DNA from: Roseiarcus sp963781895
GTDB lineage: Bacteria > Pseudomonadota > Alphaproteobacteria > Rhizobiales > Beijerinckiaceae
NCBI GenBank assembly: GCA_963781895.1
Contig: CAWAIM010000002.1
Span: 1 to 64,000, forward strand
Length of the DNA stretch: 64,000 nucleotides
Direction of reading: 5' to 3'
The translations under genes were made by a program, and so were the position numbers. The notes under the pieces are model-generated. The model had not been told where the DNA came from. It searched no databases and saw nothing but the letters and a program-made list of their open reading frames with translations. This document shows, one piece after another, positions 27,137-36,594 of this stretch; the stretch's first letter is position 1, and each line of letters opens with the position of its first letter.

Positions 27137-27309
27137 GAGCGGCGGTTCGATCGAAACGCGAATCTCGCCAACCAATGCGGCCAAATTGGGGGTTGCGGCA
27201 AGTCCCCGACGGCGCGGCGTCCTGTCGTCGGCCGCGGAACGGGCGTCAAACGCAGCTGCGCCTCAGTCCTTTGCGGCGTCCGCGACAAAAGGCGCCACGC
27301 GACAGCCCG

Positions 27310-27858
27310 TCAGTTCGAAAACGCGGCGCGCAGCCGCTCGACCTGAGAGGCGACCTCCGAGCACATTTCGCGGCGGTCCGACGAACGCGCGATCGAGAGG
27401 CTGACGTCGAGATGGATGACGCGCTCCTGGATGCGCAGAGACCGCCGGCTCAGATCGCGCAGGGTCGGCGGCAACTGGTCAAAGACATCGGGCGCGCAGC
27501 TGAACTCCTCGCGGGCGAGCTTGACACGGTGGCGTTCGGTCACGGCCTGGTTCGGGGTGAGTTCGCCCTCGTTGACCGCGCGCTGCAGCAGAAGCCAGGA
27601 GGCCACTTGCATGAGGCGGGTGGTGAGGCGCATGCTCTCGGTCGCGTAGGCGAGCGACGCGGGGCGGGGCAGGACGCGCGATTCCTTGCGGCCCGGACCG
27701 TCGAGGTAGGAAGCGGCTTCCTCGACAAGAGCCATTCCCTCGCGAAACAGATCCTTGAATGCTCCGGAGGCGGTCAAGCGATTAATGAAATGTATTGCTC
27801 TCGCCGAGAGCTCAACGGTCGCTACGTCTCGCTTCGATCCTTCCAAGTGGCGGCTCAT
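27310..27858 (-). CDS. rcdA: Regulator of CtrA degradation RcdA (DUF1465)
   Basis: This 182-residue helical protein matches the DUF1465/RcdA family. In Caulobacter RcdA is an adaptor that, with CpdR and PopA, delivers CtrA and other substrates to ClpXP during the cell cycle. Conserved blocks include MRLTTRLMQVASWLLLQRAV, GELTPNQAVTERHRVKL and LPPTLRDLSRRSLRIQERVI. The ATG at 27858 fits the usual length. A TTAAC half-site lies about 130 bases upstream, but I cannot call a complete CtrA box there. Confidence 0.9.
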   Translation of the reverse strand: MSRHLEGSKRDVATVELSARAIHFINRLTASGAFKDLFREGMALVEEAASYLDGPGRKESRVLPRPASLAYATESMRLTTRLMQVASWLLLQRAVNEGELTPNQAVTERHRVKLAREEFSCAPDVFDQLPPTLRDLSRRSLRIQERVIHLDVSLSIARSSDRREMCSEVASQVERLRAAFSN

Positions 27859-28014
27859 ACACTTTAACTCCCATCCCGATTGCGGGAGGCGGCGCAAAAA
27901 AGGCCACCTTGCTCAACCGGGGAGATGCAAAGCAAGAATAGCGCCCGTGCGGGTCGTCCCGCGACGTATACCGAAAATTTACGTTAACAAGGAATCCGAG
28001 GTCCTGGCAACGGC

Positions 28015-28042
28015 GAAAAAAGAAGCCGCCCGAAGGCGGCTT
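28015..28042 (-). terminator. Rho-independent terminator (minus strand)
   Basis: On the minus strand the sequence reads AAGCCGCC, loop TTCG, GGCGGCTT, then cTTTTTT. This is an 8-bp stem with a stable UUCG tetraloop and a U-run. It ends transcripts coming from the DUF1192 gene or from the structured RNA between 28043 and 28200. Confidence 0.85.
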
Positions 28043-28200
28043 TCAAGGTGATTTAGGTCGGAGGCGTAGAGCAGAACGGGAGCAGCCCATCCGGAACCCA
28101 ACAAGTCGGGTTGTTGGATTCATACGCTGTAACCGTTAACGCCGTCTTATCATGACGACGGCTTGTCGCAATTTGACCGGGCGGCTTCAAAACTGAGACG
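28043..28200 (-). ncRNA. Possible structured small RNA or 3' UTR
   Basis: Between DUF1192 and the terminator lie two further perfect hairpins. One has arms 28098-28104/28111-28117 (CCAACAA/TTGTTGG). The other has arms 28141-28146/28157-28162 (GCCGTC/GACGGC). With the terminator they make a 180-base three-hairpin RNA on the minus strand. It may be the 3' UTR of the DUF1192 gene or an independent small RNA. No promoter was identified. Confidence 0.3.
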
Positions 28201-28206
28201 CGGCGG

Positions 28207-28413
28207 CTAGAGCTTGAACGCGGCGTCGGCCGCCGCCTTGGTGGCGTTGCGGGCTTCGATCGCCATTTCCAGGCGCGCGATCTCCGCCCGCAAGACGCCA
28301 ATGCGCTCGCGCAGCTCGGCCGCGGACAAATCGTCGACGTTCTGACCGATTTCGTGAACGGCCGGGAGCTTGCGCTTCTGACCGAACACGGATTCCTCGT
28401 CCAATGCAGCCAT
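28207..28413 (-). CDS. DUF1192 family protein
   Basis: This 68-residue protein starts MAALDEESVFGQKRKLPAVH and carries the family block DLSAAELRERIGVLRAEIAR. A C-terminal coiled-coil-like helix rich in Glu/Ala follows. DUF1192 is a short alphaproteobacterial family of unknown function. The gene lies 23 bases after the mnmA stop on the same strand and is followed by a strong terminator. Confidence 0.88.
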   Translation of the reverse strand: MAALDEESVFGQKRKLPAVHEIGQNVDDLSAAELRERIGVLRAEIARLEMAIEARNATKAAADAAFKL

Positions 28414-28436
28414 GGATCGCCTCGGAGCGGATCGAT

Positions 28437-29592
28437 TCAGGACGCGGCGATGAATCCGCCGCCGAGCACCCGCGCGCGCGCGTCGACGGAATCATAGAAC
28501 GCGCAGGCCTGACCCGGCGAGACGCCGCTCTCGGGCTCGGCGAATTCGACCTCGCCCGTCGGCAAGAGCAGAGCGGGCGCAGGCGGACGGGTGGAGCGCA
28601 CCCGCGCCGCGATCGGCAGCCCGCTCGCGCGGCAGATCGGCGAACTCTCCTTCGCCGATCCAGTTCACTTCCCGAAGCCTGAGGCGCGTTCTGGCGAGCG
28701 CCGATCGCGCGCCGACGATCACGCGCGCGCGATCGGCGTCGAGGGCCACGACATAAAGCGGCTCGCTCGCCGCGACGCCAAGACCGCGCCGCTGACCGAT
28801 CGTGTAATGAACAATGCCGGCGTGACGGCCGAGCGAGCGCCCATCCAAATGGACGATCTCGCCCGGCGCGGAGGCGCCGGGCATCAGCCGTTCGATCATG
28901 TCGCTGTAATGGCCCGTCGGCACAAAGCAGATGTCCTGACTGTCGGCTTTCTCGGCGTTCGGCAGACCGAAGCGGTGCGCCAGCTCGCGCACCTGCGGCT
29001 TCGGCAATGCGCCGAGCGGAAAGCGCAGCCGCGACAGCTGCGCGCGGGTGGTGGCGAACAGGAAATAGCTCTGGTCGCGATCGGAGTCGGCGGCGCGATA
29101 GAGCGCGCGTCCGCCGTTCTTTTCGGCGCGGCTGACGACGTAGTGGCCCGTCGCCAGGACATCGGCGCCGAGGTCCTTCGCGGCGGCGAAAAGGTCGGCG
29201 AATTTCATCTGCTGGTTGCAGGCGACGCAGGGAATAGGCGTCTCGCCGGCGACATAGGCGCGCGCGAAAGGCTCGATCACTTTTTCGCGAAAGCGCTCCT
29301 CGAAATCGAGCACGTAGTGGGGGATGCCGAGTCGGGCCGCGACGTCGCGCGCGTCGTGAATGTCTTGCCCGGCGCAGCAGGCCCCCTTGCGGTGGGTCGC
29401 TTCGCCGTGATCATAGAGCTGCATCGTCACCCCGACGACGTCGTAGCCCTCTGCGGCGAGCATCGCCGCCACCACGGAGGAATTGACCCCGCCCGACATC
29501 GCCACGACCACGCGGGTGTCCGCGGGCGCCTTCTCGAGGCCCAAGCTGTTGAGCGCGCCGCGCGCCTGCGGCGCGAGAGATGTCGCGAGCAT
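28437..29592 (-). CDS. mnmA: tRNA-specific 2-thiouridylase MnmA (frameshifted)
   Basis: This enzyme of about 384 residues adds the 2-thio group to uridine 34 of Lys, Glu and Gln tRNAs. The PP-loop reads AMSGGVNSSVVAAML, with Asn where Asp is usual. The catalytic region GACCAGQDIHDAR and the blocks PIPCVACNQQMKFADL and RRGLGVAASEPLYVV are present. Near 28630 the frame breaks. The other frame supplies the expected ending GVSPGQACAFYD and GGGFIAAS with a stop at 28437-28439. The span is 3n+1. MnmA is highly conserved and important for growth, so I infer a sequencing insertion. Confidence 0.9.
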
Positions 29593-29949
29593 TCCGAACT
29601 CACCCCGGCCAGATCGCCAGATCAGGCGTTACATCGGGCTTTTGCCCCAATTGAGGCAAGCCCATAGCCCAATTTCGCAAACGCCGCCAGTTCTGGAAGC
29701 CGATCCCTGACGGCTCGAGCGATTTTGCGCCGGCAAGACCTCGAATGCGAGCTGGATTTGCAACGCCTTGGCCGAGGCGACAGACCCCGGGGCGCCATCA
29801 ACGCACGCTCGTCCGCGCTAACGTTTGTGTAAGACATCGTACGATTTTAGGCGCTTACGACAGATTTCCCGGTCCTGCCGTTTAGGTAAATCTTAAATTG
29901 CTTCGCTTATCGTCGCGATCAGTCAGTTACGCGTTCGAGTGAGAGTGCC
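29593..29949. other. Divergent promoter region between mnmA and sciP
   Basis: This 357-base spacer has no supported gene. It holds the promoters for minus-strand mnmA and plus-strand sciP. The last 120 bases are A/T-rich and include a CtrA-box-like site (29882-29896). Confidence 0.5.
29882..29896 (+). promoter_or_regulatory. CtrA-box-like site upstream of sciP
   Basis: TTAG, seven bases, TTAA matches the CtrA consensus TTAA-N7-TTAA with one mismatch. It lies 54 bases before the sciP start. In Caulobacter sciP transcription is activated by CtrA, and SciP then restrains CtrA-dependent promoters, so a CtrA site is expected here. Confidence 0.5.
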
Positions 29950-30225
29950 ATGAGTGAATTGCTCCGACCGAGAGTGAAATACGTGATCGGTCCCGATGGC
30001 AGCCCGTTGACAATCGCAGATCTTCCTCCGCCCACGACCCGACGCTGGGTCATTCGCCGCAAGGCCGAAGTGGTCGCCGCGGTCAGGGGCGGTCTGCTTT
30101 CGCTCGAGGAGGCCTGCTCCCGCTATACGCTGACGGTCGACGAGTTTCTGAGCTGGCAAGTCTCGATCGACCAGTTCGGCCTTGCCGGACTGCGCACGAC
30201 CCGCATCCAGCAATACCGGCAATAG
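29950..30225 (+). CDS. sciP: CtrA inhibitor SciP (DUF1153)
   Basis: This 91-residue helix-turn-helix protein matches SciP closely. It has MSELLRPRVKYVIGPDGSPL, then LPPPTTRRWVIRRKAEVVAA, LLSLEEACSRYTLTVDEFLS and ending GLRTTRIQQYRQ. In Caulobacter SciP binds CtrA at promoters and blocks RNA polymerase recruitment, limiting the CtrA regulon after division. The length is normal. With rcdA about 2 kb away, two regulators of CtrA lie in the same region. Confidence 0.96.
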   Translation: MSELLRPRVKYVIGPDGSPLTIADLPPPTTRRWVIRRKAEVVAAVRGGLLSLEEACSRYTLTVDEFLSWQVSIDQFGLAGLRTTRIQQYRQ

Positions 30226-30363
30226 CCGCTCCCGAGGGCGCGCGCGGGCCGCCCGCGGCGCTTCAGTCGTCTCCGGACCGCCCCCTTCTTTTGCCTCGGC
30301 AGGCCCATGCCGGGGCTTTTGGAAACTCTGAACTTGCCGGCCGGCCGCTCGGACTTTGCGGCT

Positions 30364-31146
30364 TCAAGGCATCAACTGTCCGCCATTGACCTCGATGATC
30401 TGCCCGACGATGTAGCCGCTGAGGGCCTCCGAAGCGAGGAACAGATAGGCGCCGACGCATTCCTCCGCCGTTCCGACACGACCCAGAGGAATGGTCCGAC
30501 GCTGGGTCTCGAGGGTTTCGGCGTCCGTGTAGCGCTCGTGAAACGGCGTGGCGATCACGCCCGGGGCGACGGCGTTGACGCGGATTTTCTTTCCGATCAG
30601 CTCCTTGGCGTGGCCGCGCGTCAGCGTCGATACGAATCCCTTGGCCGCCGCGTAGAGGATTGCGCCGCCGCCGCCGCCGTTGCGGGCGGCGATCGAGGTC
30701 GTGTTGATGATGAAACCGCCCTGGCGTTCGAGCCAGGGGGCCGCGGCGCGCGTCATCGAGACGACCGAGCGCGCATTGAGATCGATGACCGCCCGGACAT
30801 GTTCGTCGGGCGCGTCGAGCGAGGGGATCCGCCCGAGCATCAGCCCGGCGTTGTTGACGAGGCCGTCGAGGCGCCCGAATCGCGCCGTGGCCTCGGCGAC
30901 GATGCGCTCGCACGCGACCGGGTCGGCGACGTCTCCCTTGACGGCATGCGCCTCGCCGCCGGCGGCTTCTATCGCGCGGACGAGATCCTGCGCCGGGGCG
31001 GCGCTCGAGTGATATCCGATGGCGACCTTGGAGCCCTGCGCCGCGAAGCCGCGCGCCACCGCCGCGCCGATGCCGGTCGAAGCGCCGGTGATGAGCACGG
31101 CCTTGCCGGCGAGATCGGGTATGACGAGGCGAGCGGAGTCGGTCAT
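30364..31146 (-). CDS. Short-chain dehydrogenase/reductase (FabG-like)
   Basis: This 260-residue classical SDR has the nucleotide loop VLITGASTGIGAAVARGF, the NNAG motif in LVNNAGLMLGRI, catalytic Ser in NTTSIAARNGG and Tyr/Lys in LYAAAKGFVSTL. The ending FLASEALSGYIVGQIIEVNG is typical. The basic residues HSS after strand 2 (AIGYHSSAAPAQ) leave the NAD/NADP choice open. Substrate is unknown and the gene seems monocistronic. Confidence 0.9.
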   Translation of the reverse strand: MTDSARLVIPDLAGKAVLITGASTGIGAAVARGFAAQGSKVAIGYHSSAAPAQDLVRAIEAAGGEAHAVKGDVADPVACERIVAEATARFGRLDGLVNNAGLMLGRIPSLDAPDEHVRAVIDLNARSVVSMTRAAAPWLERQGGFIINTTSIAARNGGGGGAILYAAAKGFVSTLTRGHAKELIGKKIRVNAVAPGVIATPFHERYTDAETLETQRRTIPLGRVGTAEECVGAYLFLASEALSGYIVGQIIEVNGGQLMP

Positions 31147-31411
31147 GGCGGAGGCCTTCCTTTCCGGGAGATGGAGCGCCGCAGTGTGGCGGCGGCCAAA
31201 GGTCGCGTCAAACGGCGATGGACGCCGATCCGAACGCCCGCGCGTTCGGCGCCTTCGACGCCCCAGGGGCCGGCGACGGCGCCGCCGCGATTGCCATCCG
31301 TGGCCCGCGCCCGAACTGCGGCCATTCGGACGAAAGGCCTGAGCCGCTTCTGGATTGTTCGGCGCGCGCGCCTATATTGCAGTGCGGGACCGGTGGAGGG
31401 TCGCGATAAAT

Positions 31412-33188
31412 ATGACGCGCAAGCTGGCGGCCATCCTGGTGTCGGACATCGTCGGATTCTCGAAGCTCGCCGGCGCCGACGAGGATCGCATTCTGGCGCG
31501 GCTCCGCGCGCTCAGAAGCGACCTCATCGACCCGACGATATCCGTGCATCAGGGCCGTGTGGTCAAGCGCACCGGCGACGGAGTCCTGGTCGAATTCCGC
31601 AGCGTGGTCGACGCAGTGCGCTGCGCCATCGAGATGCAGAACGGCATGATCGAGCGCAACGCCGGCCTGCCGCCCGAGCGCCGCATCGAATTCCGCGTCG
31701 GCATTCACCTCGGCGACGTGGTCGAGGAAAGCGACGGCGACCTGATGGGCGACGGCGTCAATATCGCGGCGCGCCTGGAAGGCATCGCCAAACCGGGCGC
31801 GATCTGCCTGTCCGAGGACGCCTACCGCCAGGTCAAGGGGCGGCTCGAGCTGACGGTGAGCGATCTTGGTCCCAGGGACCTCAAGAACATCGTCGACCCG
31901 ATCCGGGTGTATTCGCTCGAGGTCGGCCCAGGAGCGCAGGCGACGCCCGCGCCGAGCGCCCCAGCGCCGCCGCCGGAGCGAGTGGGCGCCCCCGCGTCTG
32001 TCGCTCGTCGTTCTGCCCTTCGCCAGCCTCGGCGGCGACGCCGAACAGGAGCATTTCGTCGACGGCGTCACCGAGAGCCTGACCACCGATCTTTCGCGCA
32101 TCGCCAATTCCTTCGTCGTCGCCCGCCACACCGCGTTCACCTACAAAGGCAAGCATGTCGACGCCAAGGAGATCGGCCGCGATCTCAACCTGCGCTACAT
32201 CCTCGAAGGCAGCGTTCAGCGCGGCGGCGCCCGCATGCGCGTCAACGCGCAGCTGATCGACGCCGAGACCGGAAATCATCTTTGGGCCGACCGGTTCGAC
32301 AAGCCCGTCGCCGATCTTTTCGACATGCAGGACGAGATCGTCTCTTATATCGCCAATCTGGTGCGGCCGGAATTGATGGCCGCGGAGGCGCGGCGGGCCG
32401 AGCACGAGGCCGAGCCCACCTCGATGGACCTCTATGTCCAGGGCGTCGCGTGGTTCAACAAGGGCACGCTGGTCAACATTTCGCGGGCCAAGGAATATTT
32501 CGAGCGCGCGGTCGCGCTCGATCCCGGGAATATCGACGCGCTCGTCGGCGCCGCGCGGGTCGAGGCGATCGTGGGCGCTCTTTACGGCAGCGAAAACCGT
32601 GTCGAGCGACTCGCCGCCGCCGAGGCGCTGCTCGTCAAGGCGATCTCCGCCGCGCCACGCAATTACTGGGCCCACCTTTGGCTGGGCTACGTCCAGATCC
32701 AGACCAACCGCGCCGCGCGCGGCATCGGCGAACTCGAGCGCACGTTGACGCTCAACCGCAACCTGGGCGCGGCGCACGCCTGGACCGGCCTGGCGAAAAT
32801 CACCCTTGGCCGCGCCGAGGAGGCGGAGGCCCATATCGCCGAAGCGTTCCGGCTGTCGCCGGCCGACGCCGTCGCTTTCATCTGGAACCACATCTCCGGC
32901 CTCGCCAAATTCTATCTCGGCGATGACGAGGGCGCGGCCGAATTGTTTCGCCGTTCGATCGACGCCAGCCGAAACTATCCCCTCAATCATTTCTTCAACG
33001 CCGCCGCGCTGGCCAATCTCGGACGGCTGGAGGAGGCGCGCGCCGAGGTCAGGGCCGGGCTGACGCTGGCGCCCAAATATTCGATCGCCAATTTCCGCGC
33101 CGGAGCGGAGAGCGACAATCCGGTCTATCTCGCCCAGCGCGAACGGGCGCTCGAGGGCATGCGAAAAGCCGGCGTCCCGGAACAATGA
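31412..33188 (+). CDS. Class III adenylate/guanylate cyclase with FlgO-like and TPR domains (frameshifted)
   Basis: The N-terminal 170 residues form a class III cyclase domain. Metal-binding Asp lies in AILVSDIVGFSKL and RTGDGVLVEF, with MGDGVNIAARLEGIAKPG following. After a Pro/Ala linker the frame shifts near 31985, next to a run of five C. The second frame holds a domain with SLVVLPFASLGGDAEQEHFV, typical of the FlgO-like unit in such cyclases. TPR repeats follow (about residues 380-570). The span is 3n+1, consistent with one surplus base. It should make cAMP under control of the C-terminal modules. Confidence 0.85.
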
Positions 33189-33263
33189 CGCCGGCGATCC
33201 GCTTGCCCTGAGAAGGCCGCGGGGCGATACCGCCTCCTTGAGGAAACGCCGAAGGGGACGGAC

Positions 33264-34062
33264 ATGCGGCACAATCGGATGACGGTGGCGGATTTGCGCG
33301 CGCTGAAGGGCAAGCGCCAACTGACCATGCTCTATGTCGACACGCTCGACGAGGCCGCCGCCGCCGCCGCCGCCGGGATCGACATCCTCTCGATCATCGA
33401 GCCGGTGTGGACGCCGGCGATGCGCGAGGCGGCGGGAGACTGTTTCGTCCAGGTCGGCCTCATCTACGGCCAGCACTGCACCTATGAGGATTACCTGCGC
33501 GCCGCCCACGCGGGCGTCGTGACAGGCGGCGACGCCTTCTATTGCGCCGGCGAGCCTGGAGACGATCGGCAAACTGGCGGCCGAAGGCATTCCCGTGGTC
33601 GGCCATGTCGGCCTCATTCCCGCGCGGGCGACCTGGACCGGCGGGTTCAAGGCGGTCGGCAAGACGGCGGCGCAGGCGATTTCGGTCTACGAGCAGGTCA
33701 AGCAGCTCGAGGCCGCCGGCGCGATCGGGGCCGAGATCGAGGTCGTGCCGGCGCGCGTCGCCTCCGAAATCTCCAAGCGCACCTCGCTGATCCTCTTGTC
33801 GATGGGCGCGGGCTCAGGCTGCGACGCGCAATATCTGTTCGCCGAGGACGTGCTCGGCTACACGCGCGGACACAAGCCCCGCCACGCCAAGGCCTACCGC
33901 GACTTCCGGGCCGAATTCGACCGCCTGCAGCGCGAGCGCGTCGCCGCCTTCAAGGAATTCCGCGCCGACGTCGAGACCGGCGCCTATCCGGAGGACAAGC
34001 ACCTGGTCCCGATCGCCGACGCCGAGTTCGCGGCGTTCATGACGGCGCTGGAGAAGCATTGA
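33264..34062 (+). CDS. panB: 3-methyl-2-oxobutanoate hydroxymethyltransferase-like protein (frameshifted)
   Basis: Two frames join to about 265 residues. The first begins MRHNRMTVADLRALKGKRQL and runs to GVVTGGDAFYCA. After a shift near 33553 the second has GIPVVGHVGLIPARATWTGG, with the PanB motif VxGHxGLxP, then AEIEVVPARVASEIS and ILLSMGAGSGCDAQYLFAED. PanB makes ketopantoate in pantothenate synthesis. This version is divergent: IIEPVWTPAMRE replaces the usual metal-site GDSLGM region, so a related aldolase-type role is possible. The span is 3n+1. Confidence 0.75.
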
Positions 34063-34114
34063 GCCGCCGGGCCGTCCCCGCCCGCGGGAGACGGGCGCGC
34101 AAGCGCCCCCGCCC

Positions 34115-34926
34115 TCACAACAGAAACGCCAGCGCGTCCTCGCACGCCTGTTCCACCTTCAGCGCGATGAGAGCGTCGGCGCGGGTCCGGCCGAGGTTGA
34201 CCGCGGCGACCGGCTTTCCGGCGCCGGCCGCCCTTTCGACGAAGCGGAAGCCCGAATAGACCATCAGCGAGGAGCCGACGATCAGCATGGCGTCGGCCTC
34301 ATCCAGATGCCGCGTGGCCGCGTCGACCCGGTCGCGGGGAACGTTCTCGCCGAAAAACACCACGTCGGGCTTGATGACGCCGCCGCACAGCCGGCAGGAC
34401 GGAACTTCGAACGACGAAAAGTCGGCGCCGTCGAGGTCGGCGTCGCCGTCCGGGGCGTCGGCGGCGGCAAGATCGAGCCAGCCGGCGTTGCAGCCGGCCG
34501 AGCTCCTCCTGCACCTCGTCGCGCGATGTCCTGTGCCCGCAACCCAGGCAGCGGACCCAGTCGAGCCGCCCGTGCAGGTCGATCACCCGGGCGCTGCCGG
34601 CCGCCTGATGCAGCCGGTCCACGTTCTGGGTCAGGAGAAGCTCGATTCCGCCCCTCGCCTCGAGCCGGGCGAGCGCGCGATGGGCGCCGTTCGGCCGGGC
34701 CCGGCTGAACCGCCGCCATCCGATCAGGCTGCGCGCCCAGTAGCGCCGGCGCGTCGCCTCGTCGCCCATGAAGGCCTGAACCGTCACCGGCCGCAGCCGC
34801 TTCCACTGGCCGTCGGCGTCGCGATAGTCGGGAATGCCCGAACTGGTGCTGCAGCCGGCGCCGGTCAGCACGAACAGCCTTCGATGCCGGTCGACGAAGT
34901 CCTGGAGAGTCGCCGCTTTGCGTCAT
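34115..34926 (-). CDS. Sirtuin NAD-dependent protein deacylase (two frameshifts)
   Basis: The central frame shows VLTGAGCSTSSGIPDYRD (NAD site), LLTQNVDRLHQAAGS and LHGRLDWVRCLGCGHRTSRD with the catalytic His and the first zinc Cys pair. Past a shift near 34490 a second frame has SCRLCGGVIKPDVVFFGENV (second Cys pair) and IVGSSLMVYSGFRFVE. The N-terminal part, RKAATLQDFVDRHRRLF, joins the ATG at 34926 only if one more base is removed. The total span is 3n+2, matching two single-base insertions. It removes acyl groups from lysines using NAD. Confidence 0.85.
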
Positions 34927-34969
34927 GCGCGCCAGCTTACCGCCGCACGGCCGATCTCGCCATCAGCCG

Positions 34970-36001
34970 TCACGCCGCCGTCCAGTCGAGCACGATCTTG
35001 CCGCAATCGCCGCGCCGCATGGTCTCGAACCCTTCGAGGAACCGGCTCGCCGGCAGGCGGTGGGTGATGACCTTGCGCACGTCGAGCCCGCTTTCCAGCA
35101 TGGCGATCATCTTGTGCCAGGTCTCGAACATCTCGCGGCCGTAGATGCCCTTGATGGTGAGCTGCTTGAAGATCACCTTGTTCCAGTCCACTTGCGTCGG
35201 CTTCGCCGGCAGGCCGAGCATCGCCACCCGCCCGCCGGTGATGATGGCCTCGAACAGCTGATCGAACGCCGCCGGCGCGCCGCTCATCTCGAACGCGACG
35301 TCGAAGCCCTCGGTCATCTTGAGCCGGCTCATCGTCTCGCGCAGATCCGTTTTCGACACGTCGACGGTCACCACGTCGGCGACTTCGGCCGCCAGCGACA
35401 GACGGTGAGAATTGACGTCGGTGATCACGACATGCCGGGCGCCGATATGGCGCGCGACCGCCGCCGCCATGATGCCGATCGGCCCGGCCCCGGTGATCAG
35501 CACGTCCTCGCCGACGAGATCGAAGGCGAGCGCGGTATGGACCGCGTTGCCGAGCGGATCGAGGATCGCGCCGAGCTCGTCGTCGACGTCGTCGGGCAGC
35601 GGCACGATGTTGAAGGCGGGCACCCGCACATATTCGGCGAAGGCGCCGGGGATGTTGACCCCGATGCCGCGCGTCTCCGGGTCGAGATGATAGCGCCCGC
35701 CGCGCGCGGCGCGGCTTCGCATCCCGATCACATGCCCCTCGCCCGACACCCGCTGGCGGACCTTGAGGCTGCGCACGTTGGCGCCGAGTTCGGCGATTTC
35801 GCCGGCATATTCATGCCCGATCGTCATCGGCGTCGGGATGGTCTTTTGCGCCCATTCGTCCCAGTTGAAGATGTGCACGTCGGTGCCGCAGATGCCGGTC
35901 TTGTGGACCTTGACCAGCACGTCGTCGGGACCGATCGCAGGGACCGGCTCGTCGCTGAGCCACAGGCCCGGCGCCGGCTTTTGCTTGACGAGGGCTTTCA
36001 T
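34970..36001 (-). CDS. tdh: L-threonine 3-dehydrogenase without structural-zinc cysteines
   Basis: This 343-residue zinc-dependent medium-chain dehydrogenase oxidises threonine to 2-amino-3-ketobutyrate. The catalytic zinc residues are in HKTGICGTDVHIF and TIGHEYAGEI, and the NAD motif is VLITGAGPIGIMAA. The structural-zinc lobe, which normally has four Cys, reads GEGHVIGMRSRAARGGRYHL with Gly, Ser, Ala and Asp in their places. The start at 36001 is preceded by GGAG. Its usual partner kbl is on the same strand but 1.9 kb upstream. Confidence 0.93.
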   Translation of the reverse strand: MKALVKQKPAPGLWLSDEPVPAIGPDDVLVKVHKTGICGTDVHIFNWDEWAQKTIPTPMTIGHEYAGEIAELGANVRSLKVRQRVSGEGHVIGMRSRAARGGRYHLDPETRGIGVNIPGAFAEYVRVPAFNIVPLPDDVDDELGAILDPLGNAVHTALAFDLVGEDVLITGAGPIGIMAAAVARHIGARHVVITDVNSHRLSLAAEVADVVTVDVSKTDLRETMSRLKMTEGFDVAFEMSGAPAAFDQLFEAIITGGRVAMLGLPAKPTQVDWNKVIFKQLTIKGIYGREMFETWHKMIAMLESGLDVRKVITHRLPASRFLEGFETMRRGDCGKIVLDWTAA

Positions 36002-36270
36002 CGGCGGATCTCCAAAGGGAGCAGACGCCCGACCGCGGGCCCTGCGGCCAAGACGTTTGCATCGCCGCCGCGCGCAGTTCAACCCGCTCGCGGGGTAAAG
36101 CGCCGCGGCAGCCTCTGCTTTCGACTCTCGCGGCCGCATGTCGGAAAGCGCGATTCGCCGGTCGGGTTCAGAGTTGCACTTGCGGCTCGATATGAGCGTT
36201 GACGAAGCGATTAAGCGATTTGTTGAAACCGATCCGGAGGAGGCCGCAGGAAGCATTCAACCTTTTGAAA

Positions 36271-36309
36271 GCGAAAAAACCGTCGCAGGATGTAGCCCCG
36301 CGACGGTTT
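36271..36309 (-). terminator. Rho-independent terminator (minus strand)
   Basis: On the minus strand AAACCGTCGC pairs with GCGACGGTTT around a 13-base loop and is followed by a U-run (six T in total). It lies 52 bases after the 33-codon small ORF at 36361-36462, so it would end that transcript before tdh. Confidence 0.8.
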
Positions 36310-36360
36310 CCGGAAGTCAGGGGCCGCCGACGCGAGCCCCGCGCTTCCTGGTGCTGACGG

Positions 36361-36462
36361 TTAAGCCCCGCAGCAGCGCCAGTAGCCCGACACAACCTCG
36401 ATCCGCCCGAAGCGGATGCGAATGTGTGCGCGGACCCAGTGGCAGGCACGCGTAACGCCCAT
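36361..36462 (-). CDS. Putative 33-residue small protein
   Basis: An ATG at 36462 is preceded by AGGA with seven-base spacing. It opens a frame starting MGVTRACHWVRAHIRIRF and ending GRIEVVSGYWRCCGA. A strong terminator follows, so the unit looks like an independent small-protein gene. The peptide is basic and contains three Cys. I know no family for it. It may instead be part of a small RNA, but ribosome binding site, frame and terminator agree. Confidence 0.45.
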   Translation of the reverse strand: MGVTRACHWVRAHIRIRFGRIEVVSGYWRCCGA

Positions 36463-36594
36463 AGGATTTTCCTATGTTCGAGGTGCCTCTTGCGGTCTCA
36501 CGCAAAATCAGTATCTTGATATACGCCACGCATATTGATTTGCCTTCGTCCCCGGAGTGGCACGGAAGGCCGGGGAGCGCTGGCAGCAAATGAC

